Source: Micromonospora sp. C95
Lineage (GTDB): Bacteria; Actinomycetota; Actinomycetes; Mycobacteriales; Micromonosporaceae
Reading direction: 5' to 3'
Assembly: GCF_018070465.1 (NCBI RefSeq)
Contig: NZ_JAGPXT010000002.1
Coordinates: 434,001-498,000, forward strand
DNA length: 64,000 bases
This document shows positions 1 through 8,823 of the stretch, piece after piece. Within the stretch, counting starts at the first letter, position 1. Every line of letters begins with the position of its first letter. The notes beneath the pieces are model-generated. The model made no database searches and was not told where the DNA came from. It saw only the letters and a program-made list of their open reading frames with translations. The translations under genes were made by a program, and so were the position numbers.

Positions 1-923
1 CGCCGAGCCGGGGCCGCCGCCGATACCGTGGCAGTCCTCCGGCCTCGCCGGGCGGCCGGGCCTGCCGCCGTGCCGCCGCGACCCGTGGCGGCTGCCGTGG
101 TACGGCCTCCCTTGGCGGGTGTGGTGGGTTTGCCGCGAGGTCGGGCGGCACCGGATCGGCGTACCACCTTGCGACTCCGGTCGACGCGAGCCGGACGGCG
201 CTGCCAGGCGAAGAAGCCGGCGACCGCGACCACGGCCACTACCAGTGCGGCCCAGCCCAGCGCGCCGATGCCACCCGAGTCGTCGGAGGCGGGTGGCGCG
301 GCGGCCACCGACGGGACCGGTGCCGTCGGTGCGACGGGGGTGGCATCGCCGGACGCCGGCTGCGATCCGGTGTCTCCGTGCTGCTCGGCGGCGGCGAGCA
401 GGGACGGATCCGGCTGGCCGGTGGGCGGTTGCCAGTCCGGCGGCGCGGCCGTCGGCTTGCCGGTGTACCGGAAGGTGACCGTGCCGCGTACCGGGTCACC
501 GTCCGAGGCGACCGACAGGTAGCTCACCGAGTACTGGCCGACGGCGGGCAGGTGCGCGAGGGCCACCACCGCGGGAAAACCGGTGGTGTACTCGCGCGGC
601 TCGAACACCCCGTCGACCAGGAAGTACTCCCGCACCGGGCGGTCGAGTTCGCCGGGTTCGCCATGCGTCCAGCCGTTGTCCACCCGGGCACCGCCCGGCG
701 CGGTGACGGTGAAGTACGCGTCCTCGCGGACCCGCTCGGTGAAGTAGAGCTGCACGGCCGTCACGGCCTCGTCGACGGTGGCGCCCTCGGCCGGTGTGGA
801 CATCGCCAGGGTGCCGTGCGCCGAGGCGGGTGTGGCCGGTCCGAGGAGGACGACGCTGGCGGCGAGGACCAGGGCGAGGAGGCCGGCGGTGACGCGGCAG
901 TGAGCCCGAGGGAGATGACGCAT
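1..923 (-). CDS. CopC-domain copper-binding protein, membrane anchored, with long basic tail (3' end outside window)
   Basis: Read on the minus strand from ATG at 923; no stop is reached, so the C-terminus lies outside the window. Residues 1-35 form a Sec signal peptide ending PASA. The mature protein then begins HGTL, with the N-terminal histidine used by CopC-family proteins to bind Cu(II). Residues about 36-154 form the CopC beta-sandwich. A Pro/Ala-rich linker leads to one membrane segment (GALGWAALVVAVVAVAGFF) near residue 210-230. After the membrane segment comes a long Arg/Lys/Ala/Pro-rich cytoplasmic tail, which is unusual because CopC anchors normally end soon after the helix. Role: extracytoplasmic copper binding or delivery. 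No CopD neighbour is visible. Family call is firm; the tail's function is unknown. Confidence 0.85.
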   Translation of the reverse strand, partial: MRHLPRAHCRVTAGLLALVLAASVVLLGPATPASAHGTLAMSTPAEGATVDEAVTAVQLYFTERVREDAYFTVTAPGGARVDNGWTHGEPGELDRPVREYFLVDGVFEPREYTTGFPAVVALAHLPAVGQYSVSYLSVASDGDPVRGTVTFRYTGKPTAAPPDWQPPTGQPDPSLLAAAEQHGDTGSQPASGDATPVAPTAPVPSVAAAPPASDDSGGIGALGWAALVVAVVAVAGFFAWQRRPARVDRSRKVVRRSGAARPRGKPTTPAKGGRTTAAATGRGGTAAGPAARRGRRTATVSAAAPAR

Positions 924-1167
924 CGAACCATCCTCGCGATGACGCCGCTTTCTGCAATAGGTCGTCATCTTTTTGTTCAGATGGGAAAAGTTCTGCTCGG
1001 GAGGGCGTTCCGGCTCGCCAGGCCGAGCAGTCCCCTCGTCGAGACGGAAGCCGACCGGGTGACCTGGGCCACGACCGCGATTGCCGCTTCACCGGCCGCA
1101 TGTCAGCCGCAGATTCGAGGCCCTTCTCGCTTCCTGGCTTGCAAGTGCGTGGCATAGGGTGTGCGAT

Positions 1168-1590
1168 GTGACGACGTTTCGGATGGGCGAGGCGGCCGAG
1201 CTGCTGGGCGTCAGCGCGGACACCGTGCGGCGCTGGGTGGATGCCGGCCGCCTCGCCGCCGGGCGCGACGAGCAGGGACATCGAGTGATCGACGGCGTCG
1301 AGCTGGCCGCCTTCGTCCGGGCGCAGGCCGACGACCCGGACGACCGGGCCGACGAGTCCTCGGCCCGCAACCGGCTGCGGGGCATCGTCACCGCCGTGGT
1401 CAAGGACGCCGTGATGGCCCAGGTGGACATCCAGGCCGGTCCCTTCCGGGTGGTGTCGCTGATGAGCCGCGAGGCCGTCGACGATCTGGGGCTGACTGTC
1501 GGTTCGGTGGCGATCGCGGTGATCAAGTCGACCACGGTCGTCGTGGAGCGACCGCCCGCCCACGCCGACAGCAGGAGAAACGGCTCATGA
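1168..1590 (+). CDS. Helix-turn-helix regulator with Mop/TOBE molybdate-binding domain
   Basis: A 140-aa protein. Residues 1-50 are a MerR/excisionase-type helix-turn-helix (GEAAELLGVSADTVRRWVD). Residues about 65-132 are a Mop/TOBE fold (SARNRLRGIVTAVVKDAVMA to TVVVERP) that binds molybdate or tungstate. The GTG start at 1168 was chosen because the family begins at this MGEAAELLGV core. No Shine-Dalgarno precedes it, but a CATAGGGT -10-like element lies about 8 nt upstream, so the transcript may be leaderless. The stop overlaps the modA start (ATGA), placing it first in the mod operon. Inference: a ModE-like molybdate sensor controlling the transporter; an intracellular molybdate store is the alternative. 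Confidence 0.88.
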   Translation: MTTFRMGEAAELLGVSADTVRRWVDAGRLAAGRDEQGHRVIDGVELAAFVRAQADDPDDRADESSARNRLRGIVTAVVKDAVMAQVDIQAGPFRVVSLMSREAVDDLGLTVGSVAIAVIKSTTVVVERPPAHADSRRNGS

Positions 1591-2363
1591 CGACCCGACG
1601 GCTGGCCCTGCTCGCCGCCATGACGACGGTCGCGCTGGCCGGCTGCGGCGACGGCGGGACCGACCCGCGACCGCAGGATGGTGCCGTGACCGGCGAGGTC
1701 ACGGTGCTCGCCGCCGCGTCGCTCACCGAGTCGTTCACCCGGATCGGCGAGGACTTCGAGGCGGCGAATCCGGGCGTGCGGGTCACCTTCAGCTTCGCCG
1801 GCAGTTCCGCCCTCGCGAACCAGATCGATCAGGGCGCCCCGGCGGACGTGTTCGCCTCCGCCTCGCCGGCGAACATGACGACAGTCGTCGACGCCGGCAA
1901 CGGCGACGGCAGCCCGCGCGTCTTCGTCCGCAACCAGCTCGTGATCGCGGTGCCCGACGGCAACCCGGACGGGATGGCCGGTCTGACCGACCTGACCCGG
2001 CCGGACGTGAAGGTCGCGCTCTGCGCCGAGCAGGTCCCCTGTGGCGCGGCGGCCCGGAAGGCGCTGGACGCCGCCGGGGTGGAACTCAACCCGGTCACCC
2101 TGGAACAGGACGTCAAGGCGGCCATGTCAAAGGTGCGGCTGGGCGAGGTCGACGCGGCAATTGTGTACCGCACCGACGTGCAGGCCGCCGACGACGAGGT
2201 GGACGGCATCGAGTTTCCCGAATCAACCGGGGCCGTCAACGACTATCCGATCGTCGTGCTGAAGAACGCCCCGAACAAGCCGGCCGCCCGGGCGTTCGTC
2301 GACCACGTGCTCTCCCGCCCGGGTCAGGCCGTGCTCACCGCGGCCGGATTCCAGGCCCCGTAG
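1587..2363 (+). CDS. modA: Molybdate ABC transporter substrate-binding lipoprotein ModA
   Basis: A 258-aa exported lipoprotein. Its signal peptide ends in a lipobox (VALAGC, Cys20), so it should be anchored on the outer face of the membrane. The rest is the type II periplasmic-binding fold of molybdate binders: opening strand VTVLAAASLTESF, SFAGSSALANQI (the oxyanion-binding serine loop), APADVFASAS, and the later DAAIVYRTD segment. It captures molybdate or tungstate and hands it to ModB. It overlaps the upstream Mop regulator by 4 nt and is followed after 3 nt by modB. Length is normal for the family. Confidence 0.95.
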   Translation: MTTRRLALLAAMTTVALAGCGDGGTDPRPQDGAVTGEVTVLAAASLTESFTRIGEDFEAANPGVRVTFSFAGSSALANQIDQGAPADVFASASPANMTTVVDAGNGDGSPRVFVRNQLVIAVPDGNPDGMAGLTDLTRPDVKVALCAEQVPCGAAARKALDAAGVELNPVTLEQDVKAAMSKVRLGEVDAAIVYRTDVQAADDEVDGIEFPESTGAVNDYPIVVLKNAPNKPAARAFVDHVLSRPGQAVLTAAGFQAP

Positions 2364-2366
2364 TCG

Positions 2367-3212
2367 ATGTCCCGACACGACAACAGCACGGCTGTGCCCA
2401 CCCGGTCCGCGCCACCACAGGTAACCAGGCGCACCGGTCGGGTGCCTCTCGCGCTCCTGCTGCCCGCCGCACTCGGCCTGCTCTTCCTGGTGCTGCCGCT
2501 GGCCGGCCTGCTGATCCGTACGCCGTGGAGCACGCTCCCGCAGCGGCTCACCGAGCCGGGGGTGCTCGACGCGCTTCGGTTGTCGGTCCAGGCGGCCACC
2601 CTCGCCACACTGCTCTGCGTCCTGCTCGGAGTGCCCCTGGCCTGGCTCCTCGCCCGCGTCGATTTTCCGGGCCGACGCCTCGTGCGGGCCCTGGTCACCG
2701 TGCCGCTGGTGCTGCCGCCGGTGGTCGGCGGGGTGGCGCTGCTGCTGGTCTTCGGCCGACGCGGCATCCTCGGCGGCTGGCTCGACAGCACCTTCGGGGT
2801 GACCCTGCCGTTCACCACGGCCGGCGTCGTGCTCGCCGAGGCCTTCGTCGCGATGCCGTTCCTGGTGATCGCCGTCGAGGGCGCGCTGCGCGGCGCGGAC
2901 GTGCGGTACGAGGAGGCGGCGGCGACCCTCGGTGCCGGTCGGTGGACAACCTTCACGCACGTCACGCTCCCGCTGGTCGCGCCGGGCATCGCCGCCGGAA
3001 CGGTGCTGTGCTGGGCTCGGGCTCTCGGCGAGTTCGGCGCCACCATCACCTTCGCGGGCAACTTTCCCGGCCGTACCCAGACCATGCCGCTCGCGGTGTA
3101 CCTCGCCCTCGAGACCGACCTGGAGGCGGCGATACTGCTCAGTCTCGTCCTGCTCACCGTGTCGGTGGTGATCCTGGCCAGCCTCCGCGACCGCTGGCTC
3201 GGCAGCTCGTGA
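2367..3212 (+). CDS. modB: Molybdate ABC transporter permease ModB
   Basis: A 281-aa integral membrane protein with about five to six hydrophobic segments. The ABC permease coupling loop is at residues about 182-208 (EEAAATLGAGRWTTFTHVTL...G), the EAA motif that docks on ModC. The LPPVVGG and EFGATITFAGN segments are typical of ModB/CysT permeases. It forms the membrane channel for molybdate. ATG at 2367 lies 3 nt after the modA stop; the stop overlaps the modC GTG by 4 nt, indicating translational coupling. A roughly 25-residue polar N-terminal extension precedes the first helix. Confidence 0.95.
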   Translation: MSRHDNSTAVPTRSAPPQVTRRTGRVPLALLLPAALGLLFLVLPLAGLLIRTPWSTLPQRLTEPGVLDALRLSVQAATLATLLCVLLGVPLAWLLARVDFPGRRLVRALVTVPLVLPPVVGGVALLLVFGRRGILGGWLDSTFGVTLPFTTAGVVLAEAFVAMPFLVIAVEGALRGADVRYEEAAATLGAGRWTTFTHVTLPLVAPGIAAGTVLCWARALGEFGATITFAGNFPGRTQTMPLAVYLALETDLEAAILLSLVLLTVSVVILASLRDRWLGSS

Positions 3213-4339
3213 CCGCCGCAACGAGCCGGCCCGGTGCCGGCCCACCGGCTGGCGACGCACTGCTCGACAGCCACCTCGTGGTGGACCGTGGCACCTTCCG
3301 ACTCGACCTGCCGCTGACCGTCCATACCGGCGAGGTGGTCGCACTCCTCGGGCCGAACGGTGCCGGCAAGACAACCGCCCTGCGTGCCCTCGCCGGTCTG
3401 ATCCCGCTCACCGGCGGACATCTCCGCCTCGCCGGCCGGCACCTCGATCATCCCGGCCGTCGGATCTGGACCCCGACCGAGCAGCGCCAGATCGGGGTCG
3501 TCTTCCAGGACTACCTGCTGTTTCCGCACCTGACCGCGTTGGACAACATCGCGTTCGGGCCACGTCGCCAGGGCCTCGACCGGCAGCGGGCCCGGCAGCG
3601 GGCCGCGGCCTGGCTGGCCCGGGTCGGGCTAGCCGAACAGGCCCGGCGCAAGCCCCGGCAGCTCTCCGGCGGTCAGGCCCAACGGGTGGCCCTGGCTCGC
3701 GCCCTCGCCGTCGAACCGGCACTGCTGCTGCTCGACGAGCCACTCGCTGCCCTAGACGCCCGCACCCGGCTCGACACCCGCGCCCAGCTGCAACACCACC
3801 TCGCCGGTCACGCCGGCGCCACGCTGCTGGTCACCCACGACCCGATCGACGCCGTCGTCCTGGCCGACCGGCTGGTCATCATCGAACACGGGCAGGTGGT
3901 GCAGGAGGGCGACGTCGCCACCGTCACCGCCCAGCCGCGCACCGACTACGTCGCCCGTCTGGTCGGTCTCAACCTCTACCGGGGGCACGCGGACGGGCAC
4001 CGCGTCCTGCTCACCGACGGTTTCCCACTCCTCACCGACGCCCGGCAGGACGGCGACGTCTTCGTCGCCTTCGCACCGTCGGCCGTGGCGCTGCATCCGC
4101 GCCGCCCCGAGGGCAGCCCACGCAACACCTGGCCCGCCACCGTCGCCGGAGTGCAACGCCACGGCGACAACCTGCGGGTGCAGCTCGACGGCCCGGTCAC
4201 CGTGGCGGCCGACATCACTCCGGCTGCCGCCGCCCAGCTTCGGCTGGCACCCGGGCAGACGTTCTGGGTCGCCGTCAAGGCCGCCGAGACCCGGGTCTAT
4301 CCGGCTGCTGCGGCACCCACCGATGCCGGGGCCACCTGA
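3209..4339 (+). CDS. modC: Molybdate ABC transporter ATP-binding protein ModC
   Basis: A 376-aa ABC ATPase. Walker A GPNGAGKTT is at residues 48-56, followed by the Q-loop (GVVFQDYLLFPHL), the signature LSGGQAQR, Walker B ALLLLDEPLAALD and the switch histidine (VTHDPID). Residues from about 300 form a TOBE-like C-terminal domain that may bind oxyanion or regulate transport. The GTG at 3209 overlaps the modB stop (GTGA), the usual coupling in this operon; the same frame stays open far upstream but that part is the shadow of modB. It energises molybdate uptake. It converges on the STAND gene that ends at 4404. Confidence 0.95.
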   Translation: MTAATSRPGAGPPAGDALLDSHLVVDRGTFRLDLPLTVHTGEVVALLGPNGAGKTTALRALAGLIPLTGGHLRLAGRHLDHPGRRIWTPTEQRQIGVVFQDYLLFPHLTALDNIAFGPRRQGLDRQRARQRAAAWLARVGLAEQARRKPRQLSGGQAQRVALARALAVEPALLLLDEPLAALDARTRLDTRAQLQHHLAGHAGATLLVTHDPIDAVVLADRLVIIEHGQVVQEGDVATVTAQPRTDYVARLVGLNLYRGHADGHRVLLTDGFPLLTDARQDGDVFVAFAPSAVALHPRRPEGSPRNTWPATVAGVQRHGDNLRVQLDGPVTVAADITPAAAAQLRLAPGQTFWVAVKAAETRVYPAAAAPTDAGAT

Positions 4340-4403
4340 GACCGACCGGCCGCAGTCGCCACGGGACGCCGTCCACACCGCTCATCACCACCGTCGCGGT
4401 CGG

Positions 4404-7400
4404 TCACGGGAAGTCGTCCGGACTGGTGTCGGGTAGCGTCGCCAGCAGTTGACCGGCGAGACCCCGTACCGTGGGGTCGGGCTGACCGGCCAGCCGGACG
4501 AGCAACGGCCTGGTGCGGGTGTCCTCGCCGTAGTGCCGGGCGAGCGCGAGCAGCGCGGTGCGGCGGATTTCCCAGTCCTCGTCGTCGACCAGCCGCATCA
4601 GCAGTTCCCGCACGCCCGCCCGGTCGGCCAGGTTGGCCGCGAGCTGCGCCGCGGCGCGGCGGCGCACCTCCAGCGCCGGATCGTCGCGCACCAACCCCAC
4701 CAGCAGCAGCCGGACCTCCGGGTCGTTGCCGAAGTGCTCGCCGAGCGCGGCCGCGATGCGGGCCCGGATCCCCGGATCCCGGTCGGCCAGCCGGCGCATC
4801 AGTCGCAACGTCACCGCCATGGCGGTCTCACCGCGCGCGATCAGGCAGCACACCGCCGCGTCGAAGGCGGCGGGGTCGGTGTCGGACTCGATGCACTCCA
4901 GCAGCACGTCGGTCACCACGTCCGGATCGCCGTACGCGCTGAGGGTCTCCACCGCGGCGAGTCGGATGCCGGCGTAGCTGTCCCGGCGTGCCCGCCGCGA
5001 CAGCGTCTCCACCAGCCCGTCGGTGCCGCCGTCGCGGGCCAACGCCTGCGCGGCAGCGCGCAGCACGTTCGGATCGGGATCCCGCCGGACCTGCTCGGCG
5101 AGGCACTCCACCACCGCCGCGTCGAGCGGATCGCCGAGCCGGGCCAGGCTGCGGGTGACGCGGAGTCGGACGATCGGATCGCGTTCCTGGGCGGCCCGGC
5201 CGATCAGCAGCTCCTGCATGGCGGGCCCGAGTGGCGGCCGACCGGTGAGCAGATCGACGGCGGCGAGTCGGACACCGGCGGTGGGATCCTGGCGGGCCCG
5301 CTCCAGCAGCAGCTCGCCGGTGCGGTGATCCGGGTACGCCTCGGCCAGCGCCCGGACCGCGGCCAGCCGCACCGTCGCGTCGTCGTCCGTGCGTGCCGCC
5401 CGCGCGGCCACCGCCCACCCGCTGTCGGCCATCCGGTACCGGTCGGTCAACGCCACCACCGCCGCCGCCCGCACCGAGGGGTCCTCGTCCTGCTCGATCC
5501 GGTCCACCAGCCGGTCCCGGCACCGCCCGTCCGGGTCGTCGACCAACACCAGCCGCTGTACGGCGACCGCACGGACCCGCGCGGAGGCGTCCGAGCCGGC
5601 CAGTTTGAGCAGCAGCTCGGTGCCCTCCGTGCCACCCCGCCCCGGCAGCAGCTCGCACACCAGGCAGCGCCGCACCCCCTCGTGGGGATCACCGGCAACC
5701 CGGGACAGGGCCCGCCCACGGGCCGTCTCGCTCTGCTCGGCAAGGGTGAGTAGGCACCGCAGCGCGGACTGCACCACGCCGGGGTCATTGTCGGTGGCCA
5801 GCAGCCGGTGCAGCGTCTCGGTGACGTCGGGCAGGTGGAGGCAGCGGGCGGCGAGCACCGCCACGGCAGCCCGCCGCACGCCGGTGTCCCGGTCCTCGGT
5901 CGCCCGCGTCAGCACCAGCCGCCGAACGTCCTCGGTCAGCTCGGCCCGTCCGCCGAGGGACTGCACGGCGATCGCCCGGACCGCCGCGTCGGGAGAGCCG
6001 GCCAGGTCGCGCAGCGCCACGAGCAGATCGCCGCCGGTGCCGAAGTTGGCGACCAACGCGCGTACGGCGGCCTGGCGCACCGCGGTTGAGCCTCCCGTCA
6101 GAGCCTGTGCGAGCAGCAGGTCCTGGCAGTGCCGGCGGCTGCGGCTGGTGGTGTCCAACCGCCCGGCGGCCTCGGCCAGCCCGGCGACCAGCGCGATGCG
6201 CGCCTGCCGTTGGCGGCTCTGCCCGAGTTCCCGGACCAGCACCTCCTCCAGCTGCTCGTCGGCGGTGGACAGCGCCGCCGCCGCCCGGGTGGCGAAGGTC
6301 GAACCGGAACGCCAACTGGTACGCACCCCGCGGCGGCGGTACCAGTGCAGGAAGACGGCCCGGCCGGGCCACTGCGGTCCGAGCGCCCGGATCGAGGAAA
6401 GCAACTCCTGCTCGGTCACCTCGACGACGTTCGGGTCGTCGGCGGAGATGCCGTGCTCGACCAGCAGCACGACCTGGCGCAGCACCGCCTCGCCGGCACC
6501 GGCCAACCCGGCCGGCTGCGGCGCCTCCGCCACACACTGCGCGGCCAACACCAGGTTCCACGGCGGGCCGGCCAGGTTCAGCGGCGGCCACGGCCGGTTG
6601 ACCTGGGTGGCCAGCAGGGTCACCAGGTCGTTGGCGACCTTGGCGGGCAGCGCGCCGGCGACCAGCCGCAGCACCTCCCGCCAGGACGGATCTGCCCAGT
6701 TCTCGCGGAACAGCGCACGCAACTGGCCGATCCCCCAGGTGTCCGGGTCGTGATCGAACCTGTCCACGATCTCCTCGGCACAGAAGAATTCCAGAAACGT
6801 ACGGTGCACAAACCCGAACAGGCGCAGTCCGTACCGTTCCAGGATAAAACTGCGCTGGCGCAGTTTGTCGATCATCGAGTACGCCATGGCGTGCGCGCGT
6901 TCGTTCTCGAAACCGTAGAACTCCACCAGGTGGTCGCGGAAGATCCGCGACAGTTCGTCCGCCTCGATGTAATTCCCGGCCGGTCCCGACTCCCGGCACT
7001 GCATCCAGAAGGCCAGGTGGCGCAGCAGCCGCAGCTTCGCCTGCGGATCCAGCGGCGGCACGTCGCCGTGGCTCTCCCGCAGTTGCTTGGTCACGTCCCA
7101 TTCGGAGATCAGCACGTCTGTGACGTGCGCGTAGAGCCGGCGACGGTTTCGGGGCAGGGGGCGGTCCCGACCGACGATCGCCATCAGCATCAACAACAAC
7201 GGATTACCGGCGATCTCGTGCATCGCCCGGGACCGCCGCACCACGTCGAGGATCTGCCGCCGCTGCCGGTCCGCCTCGACCGACGGGGTCGGCATGACGT
7301 ACCGGTACCAGTTGCCGAGGAACCGCGCGATGCGGTCGTCGTCGAGATCCTCCAGGGTGAAGTGGTCGAACCCGGCATTGGCGAAGGTGTGCCGCAGGTA

Positions 7401-8612
7401 CCCGGCCGCCCGCGAGGTGACCACCGTGCGCACCCCGGGGTACTCGTTGGCGAAGGTGGCGATCTGCGCGGCCATCTCCTCGCGTTGCGCCGGATCGAAC
7501 ACCTCGTCCAGCCCGTCGAAGAGGAACAGCGCCTGACCACCCTGGCGCAGGTACGCCTCCAGCACCTCCCGGTCGATGCCGGCCAGCCCCTGCTGGTGCC
7601 GGTGTCCGACGTAGTCCAACAGGCCGTCGCACCGACCGTCACCACGATGCGCCGCATACGATCGCAGCTCGATCAGGACGGGGAGGTAGCGGTCCAGTGC
7701 CGCCAGCCGGGGTTCTTCACAGACCCCGGCCAGCGCGAGGGCGAGGTAGCGTGCCGCCGCCGACTTGCCGGAGCCGGGATCGCCGAGCAGCACGATGGCC
7801 CGCCGGGCCGGATCGCACACCACGTCGAAAAGCGCCGACGCCTCCTTGGCCGCGTACTCCTCCCAGAGTCGCTCCACGTCCCTCGGATCCACCACCCCGG
7901 GCAGCGCACCGGCGTCACCGTCCGGGCCGGAACCCGCCCAGCGCCACCAGGCCAGCGGCATCTCCGGTCGGGCGTCCTCATGCACCCTCGGCTCCACGAA
8001 CACGTTCGACAGACCCACGGTGAGGTAGCCGATCGTCGGTCGCGGTGACACCGCGTCCAACGGCACCGCCTGGTACCGCAGCCGAAGCTGCTTGTGGTAC
8101 TGGCTGCGGACCGCCTCGGGCAGGTGGGTGTCGGGGTCGCCGGGCTCCCGCGCCGGTGACCGGCCGCTGCGCATGTCGGCAAGCGCCACGGTGACCTTCG
8201 CCGACAGATCGTCCACGCTGGAGAAGAAGGCACACAGGTGGCGTTCCTTCAATTCGTTGCGCAACGCCACGATCTGCTGCCGGTTGGGATCGACCATGTC
8301 GGGCGGCCAGGGCATGTCCTCGGCGAGTAGAAAGATCAGGCACGGTTTGCCGGCCGCGAGCGCCTCCCGGTATTCGAGCTCCGTGATGGAGGACTCCTGG
8401 CCCGGTGGGCGGTAACCGTAGCGCCAGGCGAAGAGTCCGACGTAGAGATCACATCGGCGGACGTCGGTCAGACAGCGTTCCAGAGGCGGGCGTACGTCGG
8501 CCCCGTACGCCTCCATTGCGACGTCCTCGATCTCCAGACGACGCGCCACCGCGTGCACGGCCGCACGGTATTCCAACAGGTCCTGCTGGGTGGCCGAAAT
8601 GTAGACCTTCAT
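4404..8612 (-). CDS. STAND ATPase: DUF4062, NACHT and HEAT repeats
   Basis: A 1402-aa protein. Residues 1 to about 110 are a DUF4062 domain (MKVYISATQQDLLEYR, then FAWRYGYRPP and ITELEYREAL), a Rossmann-like module common at the N-terminus of bacterial STAND proteins. The NACHT NTPase follows, with Walker A GDPGSGKS near residues 277-284 and Walker B ALFLFDGLDEVFD near 361-373, then winged-helix segments (RTFLEFFCAEEIVDRF). The second half, roughly 760-1395, is HEAT/Armadillo-type repeats of about 31 residues (DPxVRxAAVxAL). Start: ATG 8612 has GGAG 10 nt upstream and begins the conserved MKVYIS; an in-frame ATG at 8726 would add 38 residues. It is divergent from an SCO2521-like gene 211 bp away. 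Inference: sensor/effector switch in signalling or anti-phage conflict; ligand unknown. Confidence 0.88.
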   Translation of the reverse strand: MKVYISATQQDLLEYRAAVHAVARRLEIEDVAMEAYGADVRPPLERCLTDVRRCDLYVGLFAWRYGYRPPGQESSITELEYREALAAGKPCLIFLLAEDMPWPPDMVDPNRQQIVALRNELKERHLCAFFSSVDDLSAKVTVALADMRSGRSPAREPGDPDTHLPEAVRSQYHKQLRLRYQAVPLDAVSPRPTIGYLTVGLSNVFVEPRVHEDARPEMPLAWWRWAGSGPDGDAGALPGVVDPRDVERLWEEYAAKEASALFDVVCDPARRAIVLLGDPGSGKSAAARYLALALAGVCEEPRLAALDRYLPVLIELRSYAAHRGDGRCDGLLDYVGHRHQQGLAGIDREVLEAYLRQGGQALFLFDGLDEVFDPAQREEMAAQIATFANEYPGVRTVVTSRAAGYLRHTFANAGFDHFTLEDLDDDRIARFLGNWYRYVMPTPSVEADRQRRQILDVVRRSRAMHEIAGNPLLLMLMAIVGRDRPLPRNRRRLYAHVTDVLISEWDVTKQLRESHGDVPPLDPQAKLRLLRHLAFWMQCRESGPAGNYIEADELSRIFRDHLVEFYGFENERAHAMAYSMIDKLRQRSFILERYGLRLFGFVHRTFLEFFCAEEIVDRFDHDPDTWGIGQLRALFRENWADPSWREVLRLVAGALPAKVANDLVTLLATQVNRPWPPLNLAGPPWNLVLAAQCVAEAPQPAGLAGAGEAVLRQVVLLVEHGISADDPNVVEVTEQELLSSIRALGPQWPGRAVFLHWYRRRGVRTSWRSGSTFATRAAAALSTADEQLEEVLVRELGQSRQRQARIALVAGLAEAAGRLDTTSRSRRHCQDLLLAQALTGGSTAVRQAAVRALVANFGTGGDLLVALRDLAGSPDAAVRAIAVQSLGGRAELTEDVRRLVLTRATEDRDTGVRRAAVAVLAARCLHLPDVTETLHRLLATDNDPGVVQSALRCLLTLAEQSETARGRALSRVAGDPHEGVRRCLVCELLPGRGGTEGTELLLKLAGSDASARVRAVAVQRLVLVDDPDGRCRDRLVDRIEQDEDPSVRAAAVVALTDRYRMADSGWAVAARAARTDDDATVRLAAVRALAEAYPDHRTGELLLERARQDPTAGVRLAAVDLLTGRPPLGPAMQELLIGRAAQERDPIVRLRVTRSLARLGDPLDAAVVECLAEQVRRDPDPNVLRAAAQALARDGGTDGLVETLSRRARRDSYAGIRLAAVETLSAYGDPDVVTDVLLECIESDTDPAAFDAAVCCLIARGETAMAVTLRLMRRLADRDPGIRARIAAALGEHFGNDPEVRLLLVGLVRDDPALEVRRRAAAQLAANLADRAGVRELLMRLVDDEDWEIRRTALLALARHYGEDTRTRPLLVRLAGQPDPTVRGLAGQLLATLPDTSPDDFP

Positions 8613-8823
8613 CGACGGCAAACTCCAGGGGTGGCTGGCGACCGCATTCTTCAAAATATCAGTCGTCGTCACATCCTTCGGACCCGTGAAGTCCGCCGCC
8701 CGGGCACATATCGGCTTTCCCGCCACGGATGGGCCTATGATGGCCGCGGGACGGATTCGGTCCGGTCACCGGCCGCTGGCCCATGCCCGCCGGTGTCCCC
8801 CGTGGTGCCGATGCGGAGGAACC

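Noticed and set aside
2525-3208. Upstream extension of the modC frame
   Set aside because: It lies inside modB in another frame; the ABC ATPase domain begins after the GTG at 3209.
4341-4404. Terminator hairpin between modC and the NACHT gene
   Set aside because: 8-bp complementary segments ACCGACCG and CGGTCGGT are 48 nt apart; the loop is too long to call with confidence.
6129-8048. 639-aa open frame opposite the NACHT gene
   Set aside because: Antisense shadow of a conserved domain protein; Arg/Gln/His-rich, no start signal.
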